This document shows, in pieces, positions 44,291 through 55,763 of a DNA stretch of 64,000 nucleotides. The translations under genes were made by a program, and so were the position numbers. The stretch is from contig CM046853.1 in NCBI GenBank assembly GCA_025617745.1, positions 35,534,625-35,598,624 of the forward strand, in the 5' to 3' direction. The notes beneath the pieces are model-generated. The model was not told the origin of the DNA. It saw only the letters and a list, made by a program, of their open reading frames with translations, and made no database searches. Numbering within the stretch: the stretch's first letter is position 1; each line of letters starts with the position of its first letter. This stretch comes from Heliocidaris erythrogramma. Lineage: Eukaryota > Echinodermata > Echinoidea > Camarodonta > Echinometridae.

Positions 44291-46105
44291 TGTTAATTTT
44301 GTTCATCCTTCTGTCATCTTGTCTTTCTATCTTCCTTTTACTTTTTTTTCCATCGTTCTATCATCTTCTATTTTTAGCTTCCTTATGCTATTCTTTGTTT
44401 TCATGATTCTATCATCTGCTAATTTCACAGTATTCATTATTTTCTCCCATCCTATCTTTCTTTCTCTCTCTTTTTGTACATGTCTTTAATTAAATTCTCC
44501 TTCTCTCATATTATCTTATCTCATGTTTTACCATGCATCTATATATTATATCACCCTAAGGATTTGGGGCCTTTTTTTTTTGTTCGAACAGGCGCCTCCC
44601 CTGGCTGTTTCGGTCCTCATCTTTTGGTACCCACGGGCGGGGAATGGTTCTTAGAGGGTTGGGAGGCACTTTTCAAGGCTGACGTGCCGTCCATATTTCA
44701 TAAATTCATTTCTAAACATTGAATTTCCGGAGGGAGTAATAATTCTACCGATGGAACAGCGCACTGCCGTACGCACGAAAAAGTACCTTCTGTGATGCCC
44801 CAACCAATACCCTTTTACCTGTGAAGGGGAGAAACCCCAATTGGTGTATTGCCAAAGAACAGCGTGACGTGTACTCCAAGGCCATATCCGCATGTATGGC
44901 TTCAGTGTATACGACGCAACACACGTGTTGCGCTCTTGCAAATGTAGTTGTAGACCAGCCAAGATTGTGTTTTTTACTTTGGACGGCATTTTGGGGTAAT
45001 GCTTGGCATCCATGCTAAAACTCTGAGGAATAAGGTACGGGAGGATGCCACGCGCATTTTTGCCTAAAATGCCATTTTTGGCTCAAAATTTGAGAGAATG
45101 TAAAAAATCACGATTTTTAGTTTTTGACCTAATATGTAATACCTGATTAAGACTTTTCAAGTGATGTCATATTTATTTTGAGTTTGAAGTTATAAACCTG
45201 ATTACACACACATGTATGACGTAATGAAACATAAAACTGTGATTTACTCAAAATAATATGTTGTGAAAACTACCAATATTTCAAGGTTGTTTACCCAACG
45301 TAATTTTGTCCATTTAAACGCTTTTCCTTAATTAAACATATCATATATACTGTCATGTCACACACAGAAAAAAAATTATCCGAAATGGAATGATGCATTT
45401 TCACTGGATGCACATTTTGAATGAAAAACACTATTTGAATGTACATCTAGAGTGTACATGTACATACAACAATTATCCCATGTATTATCAGTATAGTCTA
45501 TGGGCCAAAAACTCAAATTTCCCCACCCTCTTAGAAATAATCTTAAATGAAGTATTTTTTTTCTGTTAGATAGGACCATTAACTATCAAAATATGCTTCT
45601 TTGCCCTAAATTAAGAGGTGGGCGTGACCACAAGGGCTATTACCATGACAACGGATCAAGAACGGTAGAATTTCAGAAAATGCCATGTATTCGTGATTAA
45701 GAAAGTACAAAAACACATTGTAATATTATAGAATAATGTATCAAAAGTTTCTCACTTGATTAAAACCAAAATAAGAGTTATAAAAAGTTTCCATCATGTT
45801 TGAAAATGGCTGTTGCTATGGAAACAGTATTTAAAAAAATCATATTTGAACAAGCCCATGATGCTACCGAAAAAAGTAAACATTAATACATTTGTAGTGT
45901 ACATGATTATCTTCTCTTTTACAGTACACGCACTTATCATAATTTGTTTAAGTAAAGGGTGATGGAGGTGACCACTACATGTGTAGGCCGTTACCATGGT
46001 AACAAATATATTTATTGTGTTGTATTTTTAACAAAATACTATGGTTGTTTTCAAGATGTTTGATTCAAAACTTTAGTTTGAAATAGAGCGAAATATGATT
46101 TATTT
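44291..46105. other. Unrecognised region
   Basis: A pyrimidine-rich part (44300-44540) is followed by a region with a 120-codon minus-strand ORF at 44651-45013 (ATG start, Arg/His-rich). It matches nothing I recognise. From 45020 to 46105 no gene or repeat stands out. Confidence 0.4.
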
Positions 46106-47340
46106 AAAAAATGTTTTTTTTAATTTTTTTTAATTTGTTATTGTCTTGAATACAAAACAATAACGAACATACATATACATGAACAAAAACAATACAATAC
46201 ATGGTACAGTCCAACAAGGCATTAAACGTTAAATTTAAACTTATTGAAATAATTTCCAAGCTTACAATTTTTTAAGGCAATATTGTACTCTGTTTTCTGT
46301 TTAACACGAATGAAAGAAAGCAATGAATGAAAAGAGGGTTTAACCTTTTGAAATTTACAGCGGTATATAAAAAATCTAGTACAAAGAAGAAAAAAAATTA
46401 ATGCAGGAAGAATGTGGCGAAGAACGTTTGACTAAGAGCTTTTCAAAATAGGAGAACGTTAAAACTTCTTTCAGTTTGGAGCATAAGCATCTTTCCAAAC
46501 ACCACCAAACAGGAGTAACACTTTGACAGTATAACAAAAAAATGCTGGATCATAGTCTGTATCTCTATTACACAAACTGCACAAGGGAGTGTCAGACCTC
46601 CCAATCTTAAATAAAAAATCGTTTGTAGCTATTGATTTGTGAAAAACTTTAAAATAAAATGATTTAAGACCCGTTTCCACAGTACACTTGAAGTTACGCA
46701 TATGAATACGAGACCACTCATTAACATCTGTATTAATATCGAATAACTTATTCCAAAAATCATACTTCTTCTTAGGATCTTTGATACACATAAAAATAGG
46801 GTAAGCATATTTAGGAATCTTTTTGGCCTGTACTAATTCCTGTAAAACAACACCATAAGGGTTCTGGCATCTAAGGACCATGAACCACAAACCGGTATAG
46901 CTCTCACCAGGGAGTTATACTTTCTTTTGTCCTTGGTAGGTATATCGAATTCTAAAATAATTCAAAAAATTCTTTGAATCGGCCACCACACACTATATAT
47001 TGAACACAATGAATTCCTCTTTCATACCAGGCTGGGTAGTAAAAAAGTTTCTTTTTTTAAGGCGCAAGTTTTTATTAAACCAGAGTAAGTCTAATTTATG
47101 GAGTTCTGGTAGATTCAAAGATCTTATAAATTTTGTTTTAAAGACATTCCAGGTTCTAAGAGATTTCGCAAGCTGACAGTTCAGCAATTTCAAAACACTC
47201 TCCGGGGTAAAAGTCCTAAATAAAATATCAGTATCAGCATGAATCTCAGACAAGCAGCGTAATTCTATATCTTTCCAATCCCTGGTTACTGAGGAGTCCA
47301 AAAGACTTTTGGCTCAGGTTAATTTTTGTGCTAGGGAAAA
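46106..47340 (-). pseudogene. LINE-D: L1/Tx1-like RT C-terminal fragment
   Basis: Minus strand, first DWKDIELRCLSEIHADTD and LNLPELHKLDLLWFNKNLR (46993-47301), then IPKYAYPIFMCIKDPKKK, EWSRIHMRNFKCTVETG, LKSFYFKVFHKSIATNDFLF and DTPLCSLCNRDTD (46471-46890). The block from LKSFYFKVFHKSI to CxxC is typical of the C-terminal region of L1/Tx1-like LINEs. A frame break lies near 46900-46990. The RT catalytic core is not present. Confidence 0.65.
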
Positions 47341-47699
47341 TTAACGTACATCGACCATTCTAAGACCACAAGAGTCATATTCATTAAACACAAGGGTACG
47401 TTTGACCCTGTCATTACCTCCACTCCAAATATACTTGACTCCCGTTAATCATCCCAATCTTCCCTCATATTACATATAGGTGCACACACAGGGTGTATTA
47501 TATGTTTTTTTTTTCTCTCTCTCTTTACTTTGTTTATACTGTTACGTTACGTGTATTTATTTGTAGTAAATTATGATGATGTTCTATGCACAGAATAACA
47601 ATTACAATACTTCTGATATATATTATAACTATACTATCCTCTGCTATAATATTGCTTCATACCTTATTATAAATGTATATATAATAATGACTTCAACAC
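47341..47699. other. Junction between LINE-D and LINE-C
   Basis: Remnants of LINE-D continue to about 47450. The rest, with a TC-rich tract, could be LINE-C 5' UTR. Confidence 0.4.
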
Positions 47700-50600
47700 T
47701 TCCCCCAAACTGTACTTGATAAATAATCCCCTAGAAGATGTTGATCCAGACTTGCATGTATATAATTCTCCCCAATCTTCATACTATCTACCTTCAGAGT
47801 TTAATGTAAAGTTCTCATATAATTCATCTCTAAGTCTTATACATTTTAATGCCCGAAGTTTACAGAAAATATTTGAAAATATTTCTCAATTCTTGTCAAT
47901 GATAAATCATTCTTTCTCTTTTATAGCAATTTCTGAAACTTGGATATGTGATACAACCTCAGTTAATTTCAATCCAGATGATTATAATTTTTTGAATGTT
48001 AACAGGATATATGGACGAGGGGGTGGTGTTGCGCTATTTGTGAAAAAAAGATATACTATATATTGTAAGAACAGATATCGTTTATAATCAAGAGTCCATT
48101 TTAACATGTGAGTATTTGTTTATTAATTTCTTAGATGTAAACCACAAGAGGTCTACTCTTGGTGTCATATATAGAAAACCAGGATCAAATTATGAAATAT
48201 TTTTTGAATTTTACAACAATGCTGTTAATACATTAAGTAATGAACATAGGAATATTTATATCACTGGAGATTTTAATATTGATTTGTTGAAAGATAACGA
48301 TACTGTTAATGAGTTTCTTAGGCTTAACTCTGTACTTGGTATATTCCCGATTATCCAAACCCCAACTCGTATTACATCAAGCACTGCTACCCTTATCGAT
48401 AATGTATTCACTAATGTACTTGATTCAGAATTCGACTCAGGTAGTCTCTGTTCTGATCTTAGTGATTATTTACCCATTTTTCTAGTCTATAAAAGTTATA
48501 ATAATAATACTTATCAACCAAGTTCAATTCGTTTTTTTCGTAAATACTCAGATAACAATATACGCAATTTTCAATATGATCTTTATCATGAAGAGTGGAC
48601 CAATCTTTATAATATTACAAATGCTAATGATGCTTATTCCTTTTTTATTAACCGTTTTACTCAGTTGTTTGACAAACATTTTCCTTTGTTAAGAAGTAAA
48701 CACACTAAAAGAGGCATTAAAAAAACATGGATAACAAAGTATGTATTGAGATGCATAAAGAAAAAGAATCGTTGTTATAAACAATTTCTCCAAAACAATA
48801 CCTTGGATAATGAAAGAAAATACAAAAAATATAGAAATAAATTAAATAATCTGTTAAAGCATGCCAAAAAATCATATTTTTCTAACAGAATAAAGTCATT
48901 TAAATGTAATACAAAACAGACTTGGTCAGTTATCAATTCAATACTAAATAAACCTAAAACACCTTTACCTGAATATTTTATTAATGAGACTGGAAATGTT
49001 TGCGATCCACAACATATAGTAACTGAATTTAATCAACATTTCATAAACTGTTGTAGACAGATAACTAATTCAGTGACCAGTTCTCCTAAAAATACTTCTT
49101 TTAAAGACTATCTGACTGGTTTTATCAACAATTCTATTTACTTTAATCCCATAACAGAACATGAAGTTATTAACATTAGTAATTCATTACACAACAGTAA
49201 CTCTGCTGGATTTGATAATCTTAGTACTAACTTAATGACAAAAAAAAATAATTTATATTGTACATCCATTGATTTTTATATTCAACCTCTCTCTTTCTAC
49301 AGGCATAGTCCCGGATAAACTAAAAATTGCTAAGATAACCCCTGTATTAAAAAAGAATGGCCCTCATAAATTCGATAATTATAGGCCCATTTCTATTCTG
49401 CCATCCATATCAAAATTGTTAGAAAAATGCATTTATAATCGATTATATTCATTTTGTTTAAATAATAATATTCTTACTGACTCACAATATGGGTTTAGGA
49501 AAAATCATTAAACTACACATGCTTTGATAGATTTACAAGATATAAAGTTTTGTCAGCAATTCATACTAATAAATTTTGTATTGGCATTTTCATGGACCTC
49601 TCCAAAGCTTTTGATATAGTTGATCATAGAATACTCTTGTCAAAATTGGAACACTATGGGATTAGGGGCTTACCACTAAGTTGGTTCGAAAGTTATCTTT
49701 GTAATAGATCTCAATATGTAGTTTATAATAATAATTCTTCCAATTTCTCTTCTCTTACACATGGGGTACCACGAGGTTCAATCCTAGGTCCATTATTGTT
49801 TTTAATTTATATAAATGATCTTACACATTCATCTGACAAATTTGATTACATAATGTACGCTGATGATACCACTTTAATTTACACCCAACCTAACACTCAA
49901 AATTTACAAAACAATATTAATACTGAAATAGATAAAGTAACAAAATGGTTCAAATTTAATAGATTGTTGATAAATCCTAGTAAAACAAATTATATTACGT
50001 TCTTTCATAGGCAGTCTAATTTAACTGATTCATTTGATAGTTTACTTCTTAAAATCAACAATGATGTATTAAATAAGGTTAATAGTGTTAATTTTCTTGG
50101 GGTATACATTGATTATAATATGCATTGGGATACACATGTTAATAAGGTCACTCAAAAGGTATTTAAATGTATTGGTATTTTGTATAGATTAAAAGACTCG
50201 CTTCCGCCTTCTGCTTTAATACTATTATACAATTCATTTATGCTCTCATACCTAAATTACTGTGTTGCTGTTTGGGGCAATTGTAGTCGAACTAAATTAG
50301 ATAAATTATTTAAATTACAGAAAAAGGCCCTTCGCATATGCCTGGGATGTCCCTATCGTGCCCCTTCTGCCCCATTGTTCAAAAAATTGAAATCTCTTAA
50401 TATTTTTGATTTGTACTATTACTCCCTTGCTCTCCTTGGTTTCTTTTACTTTCAAAATAAATTACCCTCTAACATTTCTCAAATGTTCACTTTTAATTAC
50501 CAGATATATAATCATAATACCCGTTTTAAGGATTCTTTTCACTTATGGCCAGTAAAAACAAATAGTGCCATGAATTCAGTACGACATAATTTCCCTGTAA

Positions 50601-50959
50601 TTTGGAACTCAACCCAAATGTATTTCTAATTGCAATACAATCACTTCTTTCAAAAAAAAGTTGAAGCATTTTCTTACCATTAAATATGTATAGTTATTTT
50701 TATTTGTCTCTGTTATCTATATTTGTGTTATATTTGTGTTATATTTTATACTTGTATTTATATCTATTTTTATTTTTATTTGTTGTCTATATAATTTTCG
50801 CAATATTTGTAGGGAACTATGCTTGTACAAGGCCCGAGGGCTTTATTTATGTAGTTCCCCATTTCATTTTCTAATGTTGATTATGACATATTTTGTATTT
50901 GTTTTGAATGTACTTTTTAATTGAAAATGAAATAAATGAGAATTGAATTGAATTGAATA
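47700..50959 (+). pseudogene. LINE-C: nearly complete CR1-like non-LTR retrotransposon
   Basis: AP endonuclease: IHFNARSLQKIFENIS, FIAISETWICD, RGGGVALFVK (47716-48087), then after a frameshift near 48065 GVIYRKPGSNYEIFFEF, YITGDFNIDLLK, TPTRITSSTATLIDNVF and SDLSDYLP (48116-49318). RT: KITPVLKKNGPHKFDNYRPI, SQYGFRKNH (then a TAA for the expected Ser), FMDLSKAFDIVDHRILLSKL, GVPRGSILGPLLFLIYINDL, IMYADDTTLIY, LLYNSFMLSYLNYCVAVWG. It ends at TAA near 50629. The 3' tail is GAATTGAATTGAATTG. YADD is intact. Two frameshifts (near 48065 and 49290) and a break near 49510-49550 disable it. It is the least decayed LINE in the window. Confidence 0.85.
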
Positions 50960-51857
50960 AACCTGAAAAAAAACTTATCAACTTTTTTGAAGAACTTTTC
51001 TGGAATTTGGATACATAACGTTGAAAATAAATATAAGAATTGGGTAAAAATTAATGTCCTAATAACAGTTACCTTACCTAAAAGGGATAAACCTCTTGAA
51101 CGCCATCAATTAAGGGTTTGTTCAACAGAACTTAACTTAATGAGCGAAATTAAGATCAAACAGAGAGTCCAAATTAAGTGAAAATTTAATGCCAAGACAA
51201 GAAAAAGAGGAGCTTTTCCAGATTACCCCTTTCTCACTAAAAGGTCTCTCAGTTGAGCCTTTTAGGGACCCAAGCCAAACACTTTCACTTTTGGATCAAT
51301 TGATCTTACAACCGGAGATTTTAGCAAACTTATCAAGCATAGCAAATAACGCTTCAAAAGAGTCAGTGCTACCATCCAAAGAATGTGGTGGTATTTCAAG
51401 ATCAAAGTTTGGATAATTATTAGTTTTGAATCAATGTATCATAATCCAAAATATATACCCCCATCCCCCCGGGATCGACACCCATGGTATCACGGGTGGG
51501 TGCAGGGAGAGGAGAGTTATTTCCCCCCTTCCCGCCCGAAGCGCGAAAACTTTGACGTTTTAGCAAATTCTGAGAGCCAGATACCGGCTTGTAGCCCATT
51601 TTTATGCCCTTTTTTCTCACTTCCCCCGCTTTGTCGCTCTCGCTCTCGCCTTTTTTTTTTTGTGTTTTGTTTTAGTGGCTGTGCCAGTGTTTGGACGCAA
51701 TACTGCACTGTATGTAATACAGTGGTGGAAAGTTATATAGGCATAGTTCGACGCCCAGACTGGTTTACAAGTTTTCCCCTTCCCACGCGAAGCGCGAAAC
51801 CTCTGACGATTTATAGCAAATTTGAGAATAAGATAGCGGCTCGTACAAGTAGCACCT
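50960..51857. other. Unrecognised region
   Basis: 50990-51180 and 51189-51416 are two short open frames, neither recognised. 51535-51660 holds GCGAAAACTTTGACGTTTTAGC, repeated in diverged form near 51790 and 52635. Confidence 0.4.
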
Positions 51858-52160
51858 TTCAATTCAATTCAATTCAAAAATGGTTTATTGAAGAAACATG
51901 TGTCGCAGCCAAAAGCTGAATAAAACATGTGTACAATATAAATTATCAATTACAAAGATTAACAAGAGCGAAAAAACTACTACCGGTATTACAAGGTATA
52001 AATACAGTAAATGAAAGTCAATCAAAGAAGTGAGCAAATTATAAGATACATCATTGAAATACGTTAAACATTAAAGAAAATCGAAAAGTACACAAATTAC
52101 AGTATATTCGTGACACATATTTTACATGTACTTATTACATGCATCTAATAACAGATTAAC
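51858..52160 (-). mobile_element. Minus-strand LINE 3' end with AATTG tail
   Basis: TTCAATTCAATTCAATTCAA at 51858-51878 is the complement of the LINE-C type tail. It is followed inward by the complement of AATAAACC and GGCTGCGACACATG. No coding part is seen. Confidence 0.5.
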
Positions 52161-52373
52161 AATCATAATGTCTTCATGAAAAGAGGTATAGAGCCAGGTA
52201 ATGACAATGAGACAATGAGGTAATGAGATGGTGAGAGGAAAGGATAAGAGTGGAAATAGATGAGATAGGAAAGAGAGTGTGCACTGGCTTTGGAAGACTA
52301 ACAGAGAAAGAGAAGGGGTGAAAGGAGGGATACAAAGGAAGAAGGGTGAGGCATGGTGACAAACGAAGTAATG

Positions 52374-52413
<40 letters not shown>

Positions 52414-52959
52414 GGAAGGTGTAATCGGAGATAAAAATACATTGACAAATAATATTTCAAAATTATATTATATATATACATAAAAATTTCTACTTAGATA
52501 TTCCATGGGTAATTTCCGAGAAATTTGAGTTTGAACACCTTCTTTTAAGCGGAAAGTTAGTTCGACACCCGGAGTGCTTTTCAATTAGTGGACGCAATAC
52601 TGCACTGTATGTATCAGGGGCGCTCAAAAGCGCGAAAACATGACGTTTTAGCAAATTTCGTAGCGCCTTTTCAGGCTTTTTTCTCTCAATTCCTCCGCTT
52701 TTCGATGTCGCCTGTTTTTAAGGGGCTGAATGGGGGGGGGGGGGGGGAGAGCATGGCCCCCCCCCTTTGCCCGCCAGGCTAAGCCGGGGTGTATTTGTTT
52801 CATCGCCCCTCCCATTATTATTGCTTCGACACAGCCGTGGGGGTGTTTCCCATCCAATTTCATCATTTTGTTTCCTAATTTAATTCTGTCATATTTGAGT
52901 GTTTCATTGAACAATGAAAATCATATTCCAATATTTTACAAATAATCCTAACCCTAACC
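52161..52959. other. Purine-rich tract and G-run region
   Basis: (GA)n at 52378-52412 and a G-run at 52733-52747. No gene is recognised. Confidence 0.5.
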
Positions 52960-53583
52960 TCTTCTTCGATTATGAATAGCGACCCTACTTTTCGCTTATG
53001 AAAAGCGACCCTCCTACCCGATTATGAATAGCGACTCTCTTCTCCGATTATGAATAGCGACGCTCTTCTCTGATTATGAATAGCAACCCTCTCCTCCGAT
53101 TATGATTAGCGACCTTCTTCTCCGATTATGATTAGCGACCCTCTTCTCCGATTATGAATAGCGACCCTCTTCTTCGATTATGAATAGCGACCCTCTTCTC
53201 CGATTATGAATAGCGACCCTCTTCGATTATGAATGGCGACCCTCTTCTCTGATTATGAATAGCGACCCTCTTCTCCGATTATGAATAGCGACCCTCCTCT
53301 TCGATTATGAATAGCGACCCTCTTCTTCGATTATGAATATCGACCCTTATGTATATTGACCTTTATGAATAGCAACTCTTATGGATATCGATCTTTATGA
53401 ATAGCGACCCTCTTTTCGTATTCTGAAAAGGGACCCTTATGATTAACGACCCTGATTTTGTATTATGAATAGAGAACCTCTTTCCGTATTATGAATAGCG
53501 ATCCTTATGTCTTATTATGAATACCGGTCCTTATGAATAATTTTTTTATGAATAGGGGTCCTCATGACTAGCGAGCGGACCCC
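52960..53583. repeat. FB4 arm: 26-bp GATTATGAATAGCGACCC array
   Basis: About 20 units of GATTATGAATAGCGACCC plus TCTTCTCC. They decay to the right and end CATGACTAGCGAGCGGACCCC. That end is the inverse of GGGGTCCGCTCGCTAGTCAT, the terminus also seen at 33031. Only one arm is visible. LINE-A sequence follows directly at 53584. Confidence 0.75.
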
Positions 53584-54362
53584 ATACTAATTACTGGAAT
53601 AATACTCCGCACAGCAGAAAAGCAAATCAACAAACAATATGATTCAAATCAATTCCATATAATCAATTCCATATAAGTAATCAGCAACAAAAAATAAAGA
53701 AAATAATAATAAATCTGACTTTAGTAATATTCATGGTAATGGTGAATAATAGATAACCAGACTTGCGTAGCCAATGCATTTCATTCCTTTTATGTAAACA
53801 AGTCATAGGCCTCAATCTTGCCCGGAAAAATCCTGAATCCAACATAAAATTCCATTCTTTTCTAATGGACAAATTATCACATAGGCCTGGTCTATTGTTT
53901 TACTGGTTCACAAACATGAGGTTTGGGTATGATGGTGTAACTAATGTTTCACTAAAAAATATCATTCATGAAAATAGTTTCTCCTTTAACACATATTTTC
54001 AATCGATCACTAACAAACGGCACTGTTCCTAATAAAATGGAGATCGCAAAAGTCATACCTATTTTCAAGAAAGTTGACCAACAAGACATAGGTAACTACC
54101 GCCCTATAGCCCTATAGCACTCCTAACGAGATTCTCAAATATTCTAGAAAAATGTGTTTATTCTCGCCTCATTACGCTTTTAAATAAAAATCTTGTCCTC
54201 TTCGGGTCTCAATTTGGTTTCGGCAAAAAACATTCAACTACGCACGCGCTTCTATTATTCATCAATAAAATTGCCAAATCTATAGAGAGTATGTCACACA
54301 CTGCAGGTATTTCCCTGGACTTCTCTAAGTCCTTCGATACTATTGTTGTATAAGTTATCTCA
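53584..54362 (+). pseudogene. LINE-A copy B, RT 5' part
   Basis: It aligns with 3283-4210 (CATACCTATTTTCAAGAAAG, NYRPIALL, FGFGKKHSTTHALLLF, LDFSKSFDTI). It then jumps at GTTATCTCAC/AGGAGGTCAC to sequence equivalent to 7190. The segment that in copy A holds the RT core, FB1 and R1 is absent. Confidence 0.75.
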
Positions 54363-54865
54363 CAGGAGGTCACATAGACCTTATTCGTGTTACACTGTCC
54401 CGCCTTTACATTTCTTCTTCCCTTTCCTCCTTCTTCTTCTTCTTTTTCTAATTTTCTTCATTTTTTCTTCTCCTTCGTTTTTCCCCTTTGACTCCACATT
54501 CTGCGCTTTGTTCTCTTTGTATGTTTCGTGAATCTGATACTTGCATCCGTTTTGCCTTTTATTGCATATTAATCAGAATTACTTATAATGATACTCTAAA
54601 CGGGAACTTAATCGTTCACAAGCTATACTTTTTATTTAGGCTCCCCACATTTTACATTTTCTTCTTTTTTGCCAGTCGTACCTATATCTCTCGCAAATGT
54701 ATACTTATATTTACCGTACATTGTACTTGATACGAGTTCTTTACTCGTACGTTTTGAAATTGACATTTATGCTTGTAATTTTTTTTTAAATTTAAATGTA
54801 GAACAAATAAAACTTCAATACATTCTAATACAATTATACTACTACTACGTGTACTACTCCTACTA
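54363..54865 (+). mobile_element. LINE-A copy B, 3' UTR
   Basis: It aligns with 7190-7700 and ends in a shortened (ACT)n. Confidence 0.75.
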
Positions 54866-55068
54866 ATGATAACATATAATAATAATAATTATTGTAGTAA
54901 TATACCACTAATACTACTAATACTAATAATGAAAATAAACTCCAATACAACTACACATAAGGTAATTACCCCGTGACAAAAAATATTCCATGCACAATTA
55001 CAAAGTAAACTGCCTAATATCATCAAAAGACCAAAGTCTCCACAAAGATAAGATGGGGGGGGGGGGGG

Positions 55069-55244
55069 TCATTCTTTTGTAGCCACGATGGTCATGCACT
55101 CAAAGCGTCCCACCTCTCCCTGCAGAACGCCTTTAGATCTCTTAGGAGTCACGTCATACAACCACTTGTACACGTCATCGATGCATTCGTCGTGATGCTC
55201 CACTGGAATGTGCTTTAAGGGGGGAAATACGCATCGGATTTGGC
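55069..55244 (-). CDS. Methyltransferase B exon 5
   Basis: Same 176-nt length and acceptor (AAACAG/GC) as copy A. It ends YMTIVATKE plus TGA. The 14-base G-run 55055-55068 follows the stop directly. Confidence 0.75.
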
Positions 55245-55730
55245 CTGTTTATTGATATCAAACGATAACACAAACAACAATAAAATCATGATCTAAACAC
55301 AGCATCAATTTTCATGCCCACGTGAACTTCACCATGATTTTTTGGAGACTCGAGTCAGCTGAGAATAACTGTTGTAGCGTGCTCCCCCTTGGTCATACTG
55401 GCGCAATTTCACCAGTGGGGCTGAATTCTCATTCAAAAATATCAAATTTCCAATTTCGCAAATGATACTGAAAGCAAAGCGAAACAATGGAGAAAAATTT
55501 GCAGACTTTAAAAGTCTTTATTATAGTATAGCGACAATGTAAATTTCGTCATAAAAATATATAGATTTTTATTTTCAAATATATGGACAAAAAGACCATC
55601 TCGCATGCAGTCCCACCCTTCCAACCTCATACGCCTATGTATTAAAATTATCCTCGTATTTTAGGGTAGCCTTCTTCCTTCGCTCACTATTTTTAGAATA
55701 TATTTCCCCCTGATTTATCTACTACCCTAA

Positions 55731-55763
<33 letters not shown>

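Noticed and set aside
44001..44489. His/Ile-rich ORFs over 43.2-44.5 kb
   Set aside because: They are translations of (ATC)n microsatellites.
44651..45013. 120-codon minus-strand ORF as a gene
   Set aside because: No recognisable motif, splice context or repeat partner. Kept only as an unrecognised region.
52960..53583. Regularly spaced repeats that could suggest CRISPR (also 10085-10478 and 37660-37980)
   Set aside because: Units are head-to-tail without unique spacers, and the setting is a eukaryotic genome.
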